Below, in pieces: positions 1 through 11,965 of a stretch of DNA of 64,000 nucleotides. The DNA is from Perognathus longimembris pacificus. Its lineage: Eukaryota; Chordata; Mammalia; Rodentia; Heteromyidae. The position numbers were made by a program, and so were the translations under genes. The stretch spans positions 59,826,828-59,890,827 of the forward strand of contig NC_063172.1 of the NCBI RefSeq assembly GCF_023159225.1. The letters run 5' to 3'. Within the stretch, counting starts at the first letter, position 1; each line of letters starts with the position of its first letter. The notes beneath the pieces were generated by a model. The model had not been told where the DNA came from. It worked only from the letters and a program-made list of their open reading frames with translations, and made no database searches.

Positions 1-2427
1 GGGAGTACTCTGTAAAGACTGCTTGGGGGGGGGTGGTAAATTGGGTTTTAATGTTTGCTTATACTCTTAAGAGTCTCAGTTTCTCCACCCACCAAAAGGA
101 AGATTCCAGTAATAGTAACTACTTCAGATGAGACTGTAAAGATTAATACAATAATGAAGCCGTATGGCTTTGAGTGTGACCCTGACCCTGACTTGGGTGT
201 TATTCAAGACTGACTTGCAGTCCACATAGAGTGTTTCAAAAGTGGATTGGAAGAATGCTCAACAAATGTCACCTGGAATTTTTGTTCTTCGTTTGTAACC
301 CATCTGTTCCCTCAATCTCAGTAAAATTCTGCTGTTCACATGTATTGGATTCTCTAAATTTCATTATTTCCTATATTTGGCTATATGGCAAGAGGGAGCA
401 ACACCACCAACTTGTGGGAAATGAGCTCTGTCCAGGGGCCTCTTGGAATAGGTAATAGGAATGACAATTCCTGAACTGGCCTTCAGATTACTGATGATGA
501 CAGATTACCTCAACAGGGTTTTTAAGCCTTATAGGTCTATGACAGGAAACTCTACTGAGTGTATTCATCTGTCCTCCTGGGTTTAGCTGTTATTCAGTGG
601 GGACCACGTGATGCTTGGCATGAGAATAGGCAAGACTCACTCACACTTTTGCCTCACACACAAAGAAATGCTGAGATTTATTTTTGCAACCTTATTCCTG
701 AATGTGAAAAGAAGCATATGTATTTGGCTTCAAACAGCACAAAGGCCTCTAAGGAATTTCTTTAGACTTTTATTTTCTCCAATCCTTTTCCTAGAGAGGT
801 TTGAGAAACAAGTTGACTTATATGAAATTGTCCTGCTTTTCCTAAATTATGATCATGATTCTCACTAATGTCACTTATACTCTTTAAACATATTTATTTT
901 GTGTAAGATTAGTAATCAGTTTAATCTTCCCACACCATGCTATCTGCATAGCATTATTTAAGATTTGAATATCGAATTTTTGAATATTATAGAATAAATT
1001 AACATGTGAACAAAACAATACATTGTGAAGAAAGTGTCTTTAGAATATATTCTGAAGGGCACACGCCATACATCGTAAGTGCATGTCAACCAGGGCTTGA
1101 TGGGAACTCACTGCATGGAGAAATATATCACTCAAAAGCAAAGTGCAACACCAACTAGAACTCAGTAATGTGTTCCCTGCTTCTTTTTGACCTTCTGTTG
1201 TTGCTTATTTGAAGATTCTGGCAACTGTCAGCCATGGAATATTCATGAAGCTATAGTCACTCCAAGACTAAAATGTTAAATTCTGCCACTTGCTCATAGA
1301 TGGCTGTAGAAGTGGGATTTCATTTAAATAGAAATGTTTTCTTAAAAAAATCCTACACACGAGTCAGTGACAATTGTAGTTGAACAATGAATGTAATTTC
1401 AATGAGTGATAAATCCTGTTTGCCTTCTTACCTTGGATATTCCTACATTTTCTTCATTCTAGTGGTTTGGCAATCCATTAAAAACTGACTAGCTCTTAAT
1501 TGCTTCTATAGAGAAACTATACTTATTTATTTAATTTAATTTATTTTATGTTATCTGTTATACAAAGGAGTTTCAATTCAATATGTCAGCTTGTAAGTAA
1601 AATACATTTTGATCAGTTTCATCTCTTTCAGTTTTAAATGAAGTATTTTAATGTTAAAAGAAAATTGCCTTGAGTTTAATGCTCAGTTTCAAAATCACAA
1701 GATAAGCTAATAAAAGGGTCCTAATCTATAGCAATATCAAAATATCTTGAAAGTAAATTTGATAAAATGCATAGAAATATTTTCGGGTATCTTTCACCAT
1801 TACAAATCCTATAAAAGCTGGTAGGCACATACAGGCGGTAGCTCATAATTCTATGCAAATATCAGAAAGAGTTTTCAATTTGACTCACTCAATAGCTACA
1901 TAGGATTATTATGAGTGTAATAGCTTTATGTTCAAGTGGGATTCTGCTGTATTAAACTCATTGTTAATCAAATCTGTCAAGCTCTCTCTGGAATTTCAAT
2001 TTACACCTTTGTAAAATATTAGCACTGATTAATGTTTGATTTATTCATATGTTTGATTATCCATACACAGCATTAAAAACAGGGCTCCTACCTTTCTGTC
2101 CTCTTTTATTTTTAGATAGGCTAGAAATCTATACATTTTAGTTCCAACATGTTATATTTCACTTTATTAATACAACTGCTAATGCATCACAGATTCAAGC
2201 TAAATTTATTCTACAAAAGGTCTGTTTTAGGGGAAGAGACGTATTCTGGAACTCATACTATTTCTAAACTATACATTTCCATGAAGTAAGTTTCAGAAAC
2301 TGTGAACAGGGAGCTAGGGTGGGAAGTCTTCTGCATGTGAGATAAAGGAAGCATTTGGATTCATAGTAGTGAATAACATAATTGTATTTGTTTCTTTTCT
2401 AGAGTCTAAATTATTCCTTTACTTCCC
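1..2427. other. Intronic stretch, nothing recognised
   Basis: AT-rich intron sequence with no SINE, no long open frame and no simple repeat beyond a short G run near position 27. Two overlapping frames of 68 and 86 codons at 559-868 look like chance: they have no family features and no splice support. Confidence 0.5.
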
Positions 2428-2440
2428 AATCCAGTTTCTT

Positions 2441-2643
2441 TCTTTCTTTTTTTGTTGCCAGTCCTGGGGCTTGAACTCAGGGCCTGTGCACTGTCCCTGG
2501 CTTTTTGCTCAAGCCTAGCACTCTACCACTTGAACCACAGCGCCACTTCTAGCTTTTTCTATATATGTGGTGCTGGGAATCGAACCCAAGGCTTCATGTG
2601 TACGAGGCAAGTACTCATGCCACTAGGCCATATTCCCAGCCCT
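2441..2643 (-). mobile_element. IDL-Geo dimeric SINE
   Basis: Full dimer on the minus strand. The ID-like left half reads GGGCTGGGAATATGGCCTAG and carries a B-box-like GGTTCGATTC motif at the expected place. The right half has the CAAGTGGTAGAGTGCTAG motif and ends GGCAA plus an A tail (T run at 2441-2454 on the plus strand). A perfect 13-bp target-site duplication, aatccagtttctt, lies at 2428-2440 and 2644-2656, which fixes the ends. Confidence 0.9.
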
Positions 2644-2859
2644 AATCCAGTTTCTTTTAGGGTGAAGAGTCCCATGATTTTTTGCAACCCAACTCAAAGG
2701 AGGATTCAGATATTAACCGTCATCTGTGTCTTTTAGCTGTTATCTTTGGGAAGTCCACTGTCTGTCTACCCCACAGCTGAGGGCTGTAAATTGTCTAATT
2801 CAAGTCAGATTCTAGTCTTGCTTGTCAAGCATTTATTACATGCTAAGATTAGACTTTTA

Positions 2860-3010
2860 ATCTTGAGGTTTATTCACTGAGATAGGCAATGTCATTCCCT
2901 TTAAAGGAAATCAAGGTTCTGGAAGGTTGAGCAACTTGGATGAGGAGACAAAATTAAGGTATAGCCCTGACCTTTTCTTGTCACTCCAAGTCTAGTTCTT
3001 TTCCCAGGAA
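2860..3010 (-). repeat. MIR-like fragment
   Basis: Resembles the MIR core read backwards: a 'gaggttgagcaacttgg' type stretch followed by a run ending in 'ccaagtctagttctttt'. It is old and diverged. The family assignment rests on the memory of the consensus only. Confidence 0.45.
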
Positions 3011-6000
3011 ACCCTATTTTTTTCTGATGACAGCAACTATCCCTATGTAGTAAGAATTGCAAAATCAAATGCAGTCACCTATATGAACATTCTTTGTAAG
3101 CTATAAAAAGACCTAAGGCTCACACTAACATGATCTGTTCTCATTAGTGCAAAGTCCTGACTTTGCACTAACTGGTTAACAAAGGGACAAGCTTCTTATT
3201 CTTCACCTGGGAAAACCAGACCTTCAGATATTCATTTTAGGAAAAACACTAATCATCAATATAAGCCGACACCCTCATTTTTCAATTTCTACCCAGAATC
3301 TGGGCTTGAAAAGGACACGAGTCTCTTTAAAAGATATAAATTTTCTCTGTTGATAAGAGCTTTGAGACTTGCTCAAGCAAAACGGTATCTGAATCCCATA
3401 CACAATTGTGATAAAGTGTTCAGATGAGAACTTCACCTTGAAAATGAGAAAGCTGGGTCAATTATATAATTCCCAAGATGTGAAATCCCACTATTCTAGT
3501 TTTAGTTAAAGAAATAATGTAATAAAAACTAAACATGCTTGCTGAGGTAAAGATTTGAAACCACTGTTGGAAATCCTGACTCCAAGGAAAACACTATGAA
3601 TGAATGTTATTGGCTGACTTGTTTCCCTACATTAATGGCTTATTTTTCCTTATTTGGGATACCACGACTTTCATTTCAAGAGATAATAATTTCATTGCTA
3701 ATCTACATGACTTGGCCCTTTTTCTTGGAACTAACTTGCTCTGTCTATAGTTTGAGTTACCTACGTATTTAGAGACAAAAAAGTGTCTACTACTCACCCA
3801 ATGGAATAAACATTGGCTAGATATAATTTTTCCAACCAGAGATTATGTTCTTATAAAAATGATTCATATATTGAACACCCAGAAGCAATATATTATATAA
3901 AATGGTATTAAAATGTAATGCTTGGCATTTAAGCAATACAATTTCCATATACACATGGGTAGATGAATATATATTGTGCTATATTTTACAGCAAGCTAAA
4001 AGTACTGTATGAAGCAATCTAGTTGTGTTCATAATGATAATAGTGGAATGTAAAAAAATGACTATCAACAGAAAATCATAACTAAGTATGTATATAAATT
4101 CTTATTGTTTCCATTTTTAGCTGTTTTAAATTACTTTTTTCAGCTTTTAGTTCTTTATTGTTTCTATGAATCTACACAAAAGATCTGACTTAAATTGAAA
4201 AGATGCTCAAAGAATATCACAATTTTGAATATGTGTGTTTAATAGCTAAGTATATTTCTTGGGGCAAGAGACTTGGAAGGCACAGCCCATAACCTAATCA
4301 CTACTTAGAAGGGCAGTCTAGGTATGAAAGTCAAATATAGGTATTTTTCAAAATAGATAAAATATTAGGATGATATCTGCAACAATAAAATTAAGAAGAT
4401 AAAAGGAAGCTAATATATACAGTTAGAAAAGTCTGAGGTAAATGTTTACCTTTGTTGATGTGAATCTTTATAAATATCAGATTAAGATACTAAGTCTCTA
4501 TTCTTTCTTATATTTCAGTATCACTAGACTATTTCTGTAGTCTATTTCTATAGTCTATTCTATGATCAAGAAGATTTGACTATTTTAACCTTATACCTTG
4601 GGCAACATCCGAAGAATTTTGAATTCTTTCTGAGGCCATTCTTAATTAGAAACCAGTAATGGAATAGCTTATCAAATATTTTATTTCTCTCTTCAAAAAT
4701 CCACATAGGATTGTTTGGTGACTTTGCTTTGAAGGAAGTGTCTTTTATTACTTATTTTAGTACAACACATTAAAATCAAATATCTCCTGTAGCAAAACGA
4801 TTCAAGTCCCTGGAACTCAAATAATTTTCTAATAAAAAATGCATGAGACAAATAAATGCACTTTATGTTCCACAAGAAAAGGCAGTTTCAACAGGCTAAT
4901 GCTCAGAGAAAATTCATTTTATCAACCAGCCATTTCATTCTTTGGTGCTGTTACAAGCTCCTTCCAGTTGCTAGGCAACCATAATTCATAGTACCTTTTA
5001 ATGGATACTCTGCTACTGCTGAGAACATTAAGGTGAAGAGAATAAATGCCTTGGGTGAATCTTGAAATCTTTCATTATGCATGTCATTCTATTTCTGTAA
5101 TGCTATAATGCTGAAATGTTTCTGTGGCAGGAAACTGAGTTGTAGTAATTGCATATTCCACTCATATATGTTTTGTAAGCAGAGCAGCACGTACTTGTCT
5201 AAAATGAGTTATTTCAAACATGATTGAAATTGGACTTTTCTACTTCTAAAGGTAGTAAATAAATCTAAAGAAAGAAAGAATAGGTTTAGAGTAAAATGTC
5301 TTGAAATTTCCAGGAAGAATAAAGAAATCTTAGAGCACAAATCAAAAGTAATCAAGCTAGTTCAAGCTTGATCAGGATGGTTTATAAATATATGGTACAT
5401 ACAGGTTGAAATGCAAAAATACAACAAAAGAGAGCACATTGCAAGCTGTAAAATAACCTAAGCATATTTCACAAACAGGTATATGTATGGTATAGATATT
5501 TGTATGTTGAAGAGATATTGAAAAGAACCAAGATAGATCATGAATACACGCCACATTGTTGTCAAAAGGGATATATATTGCATATTAATAAAACATTGGT
5601 TTATTGTATAATACATGACTTTGGGCTTAATTCTAAGCATCATTCTCATTTTTGTGAGTCTAGTTGCTATTTCTACATTTTTATATACAGATCATTCTCT
5701 TGTGTTAAAAAATCAATGAAGAGTAATGACCAAGGCAGTCTTCATTAGAGTATATGTGCTCCTTACCAATTTTCTCCTTACCCTGCTCTATGTGTTCCTT
5801 GTAATGCAAAGGTAACCCATAATCTATTGGATTCCATTTAACTCTCTCTTGTTGCAGTTATTTATTGGTCATCATGAATTTCTGGACTGAAAAAGAAAAA
5901 TTATGCCTCTATCTGCATGTGTGAATGAAAAAGAATCCCTTATGTCAATTATTTGTGTACTGATCCAAATCAGCTGTTCTTAGTTGATAACCATTGGGAG

Positions 6001-6620
6001 GGAACCTGTAGGACAATCATATGGTAATCCAGACCCACTGAAACAGAATCACTGACAGCTGAGTAGTGATGGGAGGAAACATCAAGTTAGGAACTTCAAA
6101 CCCAAGCTGAGAAAACAATTTTAAATCTGAAGGCTACTGCAAATCTAGAATGTGAGTATTGTTTTCACTTCCTATTTGCCTCGGGGAAGCTTTATTAGGA
6201 AGATGCGTCTTACATGGAAAGATAAGTTTGTTGATTATGAATGGGTTTTTTTTTGGTCAAAAATGGGATATAAATCTTCCTGTTTTATGGTCACCTCAAC
6301 AAGCTCAATTCACTTTCCTTTCAGTAGTTGATTGAATTATGTCTACCTCATAGTAGAATGTGGTTCTTTGTTTCTTCCTCATGACATTATTATGCCTAAG
6401 CCACTGCTGAATCTCCTTTGTAAGCATTTGAAAATCCATCAAATTTCATGAATTCATTTGAATTCTGCTCAGTATCTGCTTGTTTAGAATCTATCAGCTA
6501 TACTAGTTTTTGGTGTCAGTCCTATTACCAAGCCTTAAAATCAGTTTATAGGACCCCCTTTCCCCACCCTGCTCTTTCATTAAAGACTGGCTAGCAACCT
6601 AGCCTAAATCCTGAGCAATG
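3011..6620. other. Intronic stretch without SINEs
   Basis: About 3.6 kb of AT-rich sequence with no recognised interspersed repeat and no convincing coding frame. It contains the RFX-type palindrome at 4967-4979. The sequence near 4900-5130 is more balanced in composition than its neighbours and could be a conserved non-coding element. Confidence 0.5.
4967..4979. promoter_or_regulatory. Perfect X-box-like palindrome (RFX-type)
   Basis: The sequence gttgctaggcaac is two inverted half-sites GTTGC and GCAAC around a 3-bp centre, matching the known RFX-family X-box pattern. It lies in a repeat-free part of intron 3. The match is seen directly. Binding and function are inferred. Confidence 0.45.
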
Positions 6621-6634
6621 AAAATAGCTGCTCT

Positions 6635-6858
6635 GGGCTGGGAATATGGCCTAGTGGCAAGAGTGCTTGCCTCCTATACGTGAAGCCCTCGGTTCGATTC
6701 CCCAGCACCACATATATAGAAAATGGCCAGAGTGGCGCTGTGGCTCAAGTGGCAGAGTGCTAGCCTTGAGCAAAAGGAAGCCAGGGACAGTGCTCAGGCC
6801 CTGAGTCCAAGGCCCAGGACTGGCAAAAAAAAAAAAAAAAAAAAAAGAAAAAGAAAAA
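6635..6858 (+). mobile_element. IDL-Geo dimeric SINE
   Basis: Complete dimer starting gggctgggaatatggcctag and ending in a long A-rich tail. The B-box-like ggttcgattcc is intact in the left half. The 11-bp duplication aaaatagctgc flanks it at 6621-6631 and 6859-6869. The long pure A run suggests a fairly recent insertion. Confidence 0.92.
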
Positions 6859-6947
6859 AAAATAGCTGCCCCGAGAAGAATGATGTTTACTACTGAAGAA
6901 ATCAACGTCTCTGAGTGGAGTTGAAACTTTTGTGAGAATACACTGAG

Positions 6948-7020
6948 AGCCGGGGCATGGCTCAAGCGGTAGAACACCTGCCTAGCACAAGCAAGGCTCT
7001 GAGTTCAAGCTCAGTTCTGG
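6948..7020 (+). mobile_element. ID-like monomeric SINE
   Basis: A single tRNA-derived unit: gccggggcatggctcaagcg, then agaacacctgcctagcac, then gagttcaagctc. It has A-box and B-box like motifs, no Geo right half, and an A-rich tail that passes into the purine repeat next to it. Confidence 0.75.
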
Positions 7021-7230
7021 AAAAAGAAAAAAAAAAAAGAAGGAAGGGACAAAGAAAGGAACCAAGGAAGGGGAGAAGAAAGGAGGGAAGGGGGAAGGAG
7101 GGATAAGGAGGGAGGGAGAAAAGGAGGGAGGAAGCAAGAAGGGAAGGAAGGAAAGGAAAGGAAAAGAAAGGAAAGGAAAGGAAAGGAAAGGAAAGGAAAG
7201 GAAAGGAAAGGAAAGGATAGGAAAGGAAAG
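7021..7230 (+). repeat. Purine-rich (GGAAA)n microsatellite
   Basis: The SINE tail grades into G/A-only sequence. It ends in about eighteen near-perfect ggaaa units at 7141-7230. The 75-codon minus-strand frame over it is an FLSFP repeat and is not a gene. Confidence 0.95.
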
Positions 7231-8137
7231 CCAGCCATTAAATGAGATAACAGGACTTGTACTCTATTTCAGGTGCTGATCTCAGAAATTAAGAATTGCA
7301 GAATTAAGTCAGAGTAAGTCTAGTGATCCTGGAGGGAACACAACAGTTTGTAAGAATAGGTAGTGTGGAAACACAGGACCAAACAAATGTTCCAAGATTG
7401 GTATTAAAGGTATTGACTATATTACAAATGTGTAGTGGACTCTATTGTTTTAGATTGGGTGTTAAAACTGAGGGTCTTGATTTTCATTAAAGATCCCATG
7501 GTAAATGTACTTCTTGTAGAAGGAGGCGGGTTAGTCAAAGGCTTTTGGACAAGTTCCAGCTATGTAATTACATCCTATCTAAATTCCCTCTGTAGTTCCA
7601 ACTGGTTAAGGTATTTTTCACTTCTAATCCAAAATTCAGATGTAGTTTCTCTCTGCACGGCTAAACAGCTGCTGTATTTCTACCCTCTACAGAATTTAAA
7701 AGTGGAATCGGATGGGTTTTCCATCAACTTCATGAACACTCATCTTTACTTTCCCAGTCAAACAAGGGATCTTTTTGAATACTGACTAATATTCGCATTA
7801 CTCAAAGTCTCACTGAATTCAGGACACATAGGAAATAAGAGAATCTTTGAATATGGAGAGACCTTAAGGTTCACCGAGGCTTACCTTTTTCCTTCAAAGG
7901 AGATAATGCAATTGCTACTGGGTGAAACAGATCCAGACTCTATTATAGAACAAACTATTTAAATTTATGAGTTGTTGAATGTTATAGAAAAATGTATTAA
8001 GACAGATCCAGAACTCAGCCCTGGATGCTGGATCCTAGGCTGGCATCACTATGCCTATATGTTCTCTATGTATTTCTAATAAAATGGATTGTTTTGTGCT
8101 TCATTGGATAGGTTAGATGGCCAACCAGCATAAAAAT
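7231..8137. other. Intronic stretch, nothing recognised
   Basis: No repeat family recognised. A 116-codon plus-strand frame at 7435-7785 has no similarity that I know and no splice context on that strand. Confidence 0.45.
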
Positions 8138-8149
8138 GAACCACACAAG

Positions 8150-8407
8150 TGGGGCACTGGTGGCTCATGACTATAATCCTAGCTCCTTAGGAGGCTGAGA
8201 TCTGAGGAATGCACTTCAAAGCCAGGCCGGGCAGCACAGCCCATGAGACGCTTGTCACCGATTAACCACTAAAAAACCTGAAGTGGAGCTTTTGCTCAGT
8301 GGTACCATGAACGCAAGTTCTACTGCTAGCATTGAGCAAAAAAGCTCAGGGACAGCATCTAGGCCGTGACCCATGACCAGGAAAAAGAAAGAGAGAAAGA
8401 GAGAAAA
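8150..8407 (+). mobile_element. B1-like + Geo dimeric SINE
   Basis: The left part is 7SL/B1-like (ctggtggctcatgactataa, then ggaggctgagatctgagg). The right part is a worn Geo unit (tgagcaaaaaagctcaggg) with a GA-rich tail. It is flanked by gaaccacacaag at 8138-8149 and a copy with one mismatch at 8408-8419. Confidence 0.82.
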
Positions 8408-8419
8408 GAATCACACAAG

Positions 8420-11400
8420 CAATATCAAATCCGCATGTAGGACTTCAAGGAAGGTCATATTTTTAGCAAACTAGGTTTAGATCATAGGTTAGAAAAGGAT
8501 CCAGGTCTAGATCATTGTCTGTCCCAATCAAAAAAATATTGAAAAGGCCAATTTGAATGGTTTTCCTAGGGACTATGTTAAAATTCTGAGCTCACAGAAT
8601 ACTGCACAGTGGAATAAAAATGAAATGCCTTTTCATTACTAAACGTGTGAATTTTTGCATTTGTGGTTCGTTTTCTATTTTTCTGTATTTTCTGCTCAAC
8701 TATATACCCTTAAATGTCCCTAGGGTGTACAGATTATATTAAAGAACTGCATATTTTTATATGTACACATAATATGTTATATATGCTATACATATATCAC
8801 ACATAACATGCTATATCAATGGCAGATAGATAAAATATCTATTTGTTTTGTTTAATTTATTATTCTTCCTGTTGTACATGCTGTGAAGACACAAAGCATA
8901 ATACCCAACAGGAGGTACAATAAATATTTGCTCTAAGAATACTTAAGGACTTTCCAGGTTACAAAGAAAGCATTTCATCAGGTACTATTTTCACTCTTAT
9001 TTCCACAGCCTACTGGGGACTGGAGAACCATTTCTACCTGTGAGTGAAAGCTGCAGTCAGTGGAAAACAGCCCTCACCTCTGTTCTATTGACACACCATG
9101 ACAAGCTCCACCACTGTACTCCTGGCAGGCAAGAGTCAATAGTAATACGCCATCAATCACGTTTACTTTTCACACTCAGTCAGTGATAGCAGGGTCCTAA
9201 CGGTGGTAATGACCCTATTGTCCATTTTTTGCTTTTCCCAGATTGCATTGGCTGAGAATACATTCCACTCTGACTTTCAGAAAACTCATTCTGACTTCAG
9301 CAGGTATGCCACATAGTAGGAGCTTCGAAAGTACTTATGGACAGTAAGTGCATGACTAGGGACTAGAACATGATTGTTCTACTCGCATTCATGTTCCACC
9401 CAGAACCTAGCTGCATAATCAGCTTGCTCCCTAGTCCTGAAGCAGTTTCCCATCTGTAAAATGCGAAAGGGCTTGAGGAAAGGATACCTAAGGCACTGCA
9501 GAATTCTGCAAGAAACTTGGAAGATGTGGCTTTGTGTCCTTTTCATCCTGAGAAAGTGGTGCCTGAGAAGAGGCAGTAAGGCAAGGAAGAGAAGTCAGCT
9601 GAGGAATGAGGGAGAAATCAAATGTCTGTACCACACCAACATAACTAACTGACTTAGAATTACTCAAAAGTGCTTTCTTTTTTCGAATGCAGGGGGATGA
9701 TTATACTTATTAATTAAATGACTACTTTTCTCAACAGTTTTCACTGTGGAAGTTCTCACTGACATAAAAAGGTAGTGTTTACCGTTTCAAGATTTTTCTA
9801 ATTTAAAAGGTATCCCTTGGGGGAGAAGTCTTTCATTACAGTGCTATAATGTCTGTTTTGCAGATGGAAAATACTTTCAATGCTTGAGTTATCAGATGAG
9901 GAACCTGGTTGTTACCAAGAAAGGCTGCCTGCCTGGCTAGCTGAGCTGTATAGGTGGGTGTTATGGTCAGTACTAGGTTGAGCAGGTTGCCACAGGCTCA
10001 GCTAAACTGGCTTCTTGTTCTGGACACCCATGAAAGGTTCCGCTTTGCTAGGCAGGTAGGTGAATTGCCAGGGATTGCTAAATGCAAGTTCAAATGTATG
10101 CCACGGTTGCATTATTTCTTTGTATTGCCAAGGAGGTGGAGGTGACAGTTTGGATACCCTTTTCCATGTTGCTCCATTATCCAGTCATCCAAGATGGATC
10201 CTAGGGCGATGTTTAGTCACATTTCTCAACGTTCTTGAAGATGATATACTGTCAAATCATACCAAACACTTCAAACAAGAACAGAAAAGCACCTCGTAAT
10301 TTCCTCCTGCCAGTATTTGAAACCGTTTTCCTTTTAATTACTGTCAAATTCAATTTCACACCTTTTCATTCTTTGTTTAAGGATGTACTTTTCTAGGAAC
10401 ATAAAATATTAACTGATATTTACACTTTGCAAAAGCTTCCTATTAATCTTTTTCTGAAACAAATTTAACTGTTAGCTCAATATTAATTTGAAGTTGATGG
10501 GGATGACTATTATACAAACACAGAAAATGAATTTCCTGTCAAGCAAACACGCTTTACTCAAACCTTATGTTTGGTCCACTATGTCTCCTATCAGGGTCAC
10601 CATAATTCAAGAAGAACATGTAAAATTAAGATCATATTTGTGCAAAGAAACAAAGTGGATGCCCAATATCATTTATCAAAATAAGAAAACACTTTAAAAC
10701 AGTAACAATAGAGACCCATTCAGTGGAAGGTCACAGCCAATAACATTTCTGCAAATAGAAAAGGATGCTGAAACATCCCATGTAAATTGCTCTTTGCTGG
10801 AGAATTTTAATGGAGTTCTACGTCACATTATAAAATGTTTAATTGTAACCCCATTTTAATAACACCATCTGATTAAATGAAAAGACGCCTTGCTGATCGC
10901 AATTACAATCTGTCAAACTGCATATTTATTTACAGTTTGGTTTTCTAAAACCGTAAGATAAAAAAAGAAAACTCTATTCAGCTTGTCAGGAAACTATAAT
11001 TATTGTGTATCCTTCTGTCAGTTTCTGCATAAAACTTTTGGTCCTAAAATGGATCTAATTATATCTACATCAACATTTTTTATAAACGCTACATTTTCCC
11101 CCATCTCAGTGAAATCTTTGTCGTTAACTAGGAAAACATATTCTCTCTTTTAAAAAGGCATTAGCCAGGCTTGTTTGCCTTCTTTCCTTCAAGATGTTAC
11201 AAAATAAAACACTCTTTACAAAATACAAAAATATTTGCTTGTGTCCCTTTCTCTCCTGGCATGAGATTATGAATAAAACCAACACTTTGGTACTGTTCTG
11301 GTTTCTAATTGTCTTGCATATGATGAAATTTCTTTAGTCTATAGTAATGGTAATCTAAGTCTCTTTTCATGATTATTTTCTGGGCTAGAAATGTTCTACA

Positions 11401-11749
11401 GAACAAGCTGCTAAATTCAACAGGGAGACTTATCCACAAGGGTATCTTTTCCTTGCATTCTGCAACCCAAAGTCCTCTTGTATTTCCTTTGCCCTTCTTC
11501 CAAGCCACTAGACAGCTTTATTCTTGGGGTTGTCCAGCTTGTCATATTAGATCTCAGGGACAAGTCCCAAACACTGAATGCACAAGACAAATATACTTTG
11601 CTTCTTGTTCTTTGAGAACCCATTCAATTGAAAGATGAGCTAATCTGGTATCAATACCTGTGCCAAGATGTCCATGAGTGATAATGATTAATATCCTGAC
11701 AATTTTAGGAATTATAACTATAGACTTAATTTTAAAGCCTGTGAATTCA
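8420..11749. other. Intronic stretch, mostly unique
   Basis: About 3.3 kb without lineage-specific SINEs. A TA/CA-rich patch lies at 8750-8820 and a possible MIR at 9400-9500. The part from about 10700 to 11120 looks like a candidate conserved element. Frames of 63-79 codons near 9461-10299 and 89 codons at 11369-11638 show no family features. Confidence 0.5.
9400..9500 (+). repeat. Possible MIR fragment
   Basis: Contains cagtttcccatctgtaaaat, which matches the typical MIR 3' core ('cagtttcctcatctgtaaaatg') as I remember it. The flanks are too diverged to place the ends. Confidence 0.45.
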
Positions 11750-11965
11750 CTGGGAGCTGGTGCTCGCGCCTGTAATCCTAGCTACTCATGAGGCTGGGAT
11801 CTTAGGATCATGTTTCCAAGCCAATTGCAGCAAGTCTATGAGACTTGTATCTTCAATTACCCACTAACAACCTGGAAGTAGAACTTTGGCTCAACTGGTA
11901 GAGCATAAGCCTTGAGCAGAAAAAGCTCAGGGACAATGCCCAGGCACTGAGTTTGAATTAGTTTA
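11750..11965 (+). mobile_element. B1-like + Geo dimeric SINE
   Basis: The left half reads gctcgcgcctgtaatcctag with ctactcatgaggctgggatc. The right half reads gcataagccttgagcag, then aaaagctcagggacaatgcc. The 3' end and tail are worn and no clear target duplication was found. Confidence 0.8.

Noticed and set aside
605..610. CACGTG E-box near the window start
   Set aside because: A single 6-bp word is expected by chance many times in 64 kb, and there is no surrounding support.
6635..6860. tRNA-like sequence with A and B boxes as a tRNA gene
   Set aside because: It is the ID-like left half of a SINE with A tail and target-site duplications. It cannot form a full tRNA cloverleaf with an intact anticodon arm.
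7011..7238. 75-codon FLSFP-repeat frame
   Set aside because: It only translates the (GGAAA)n microsatellite.
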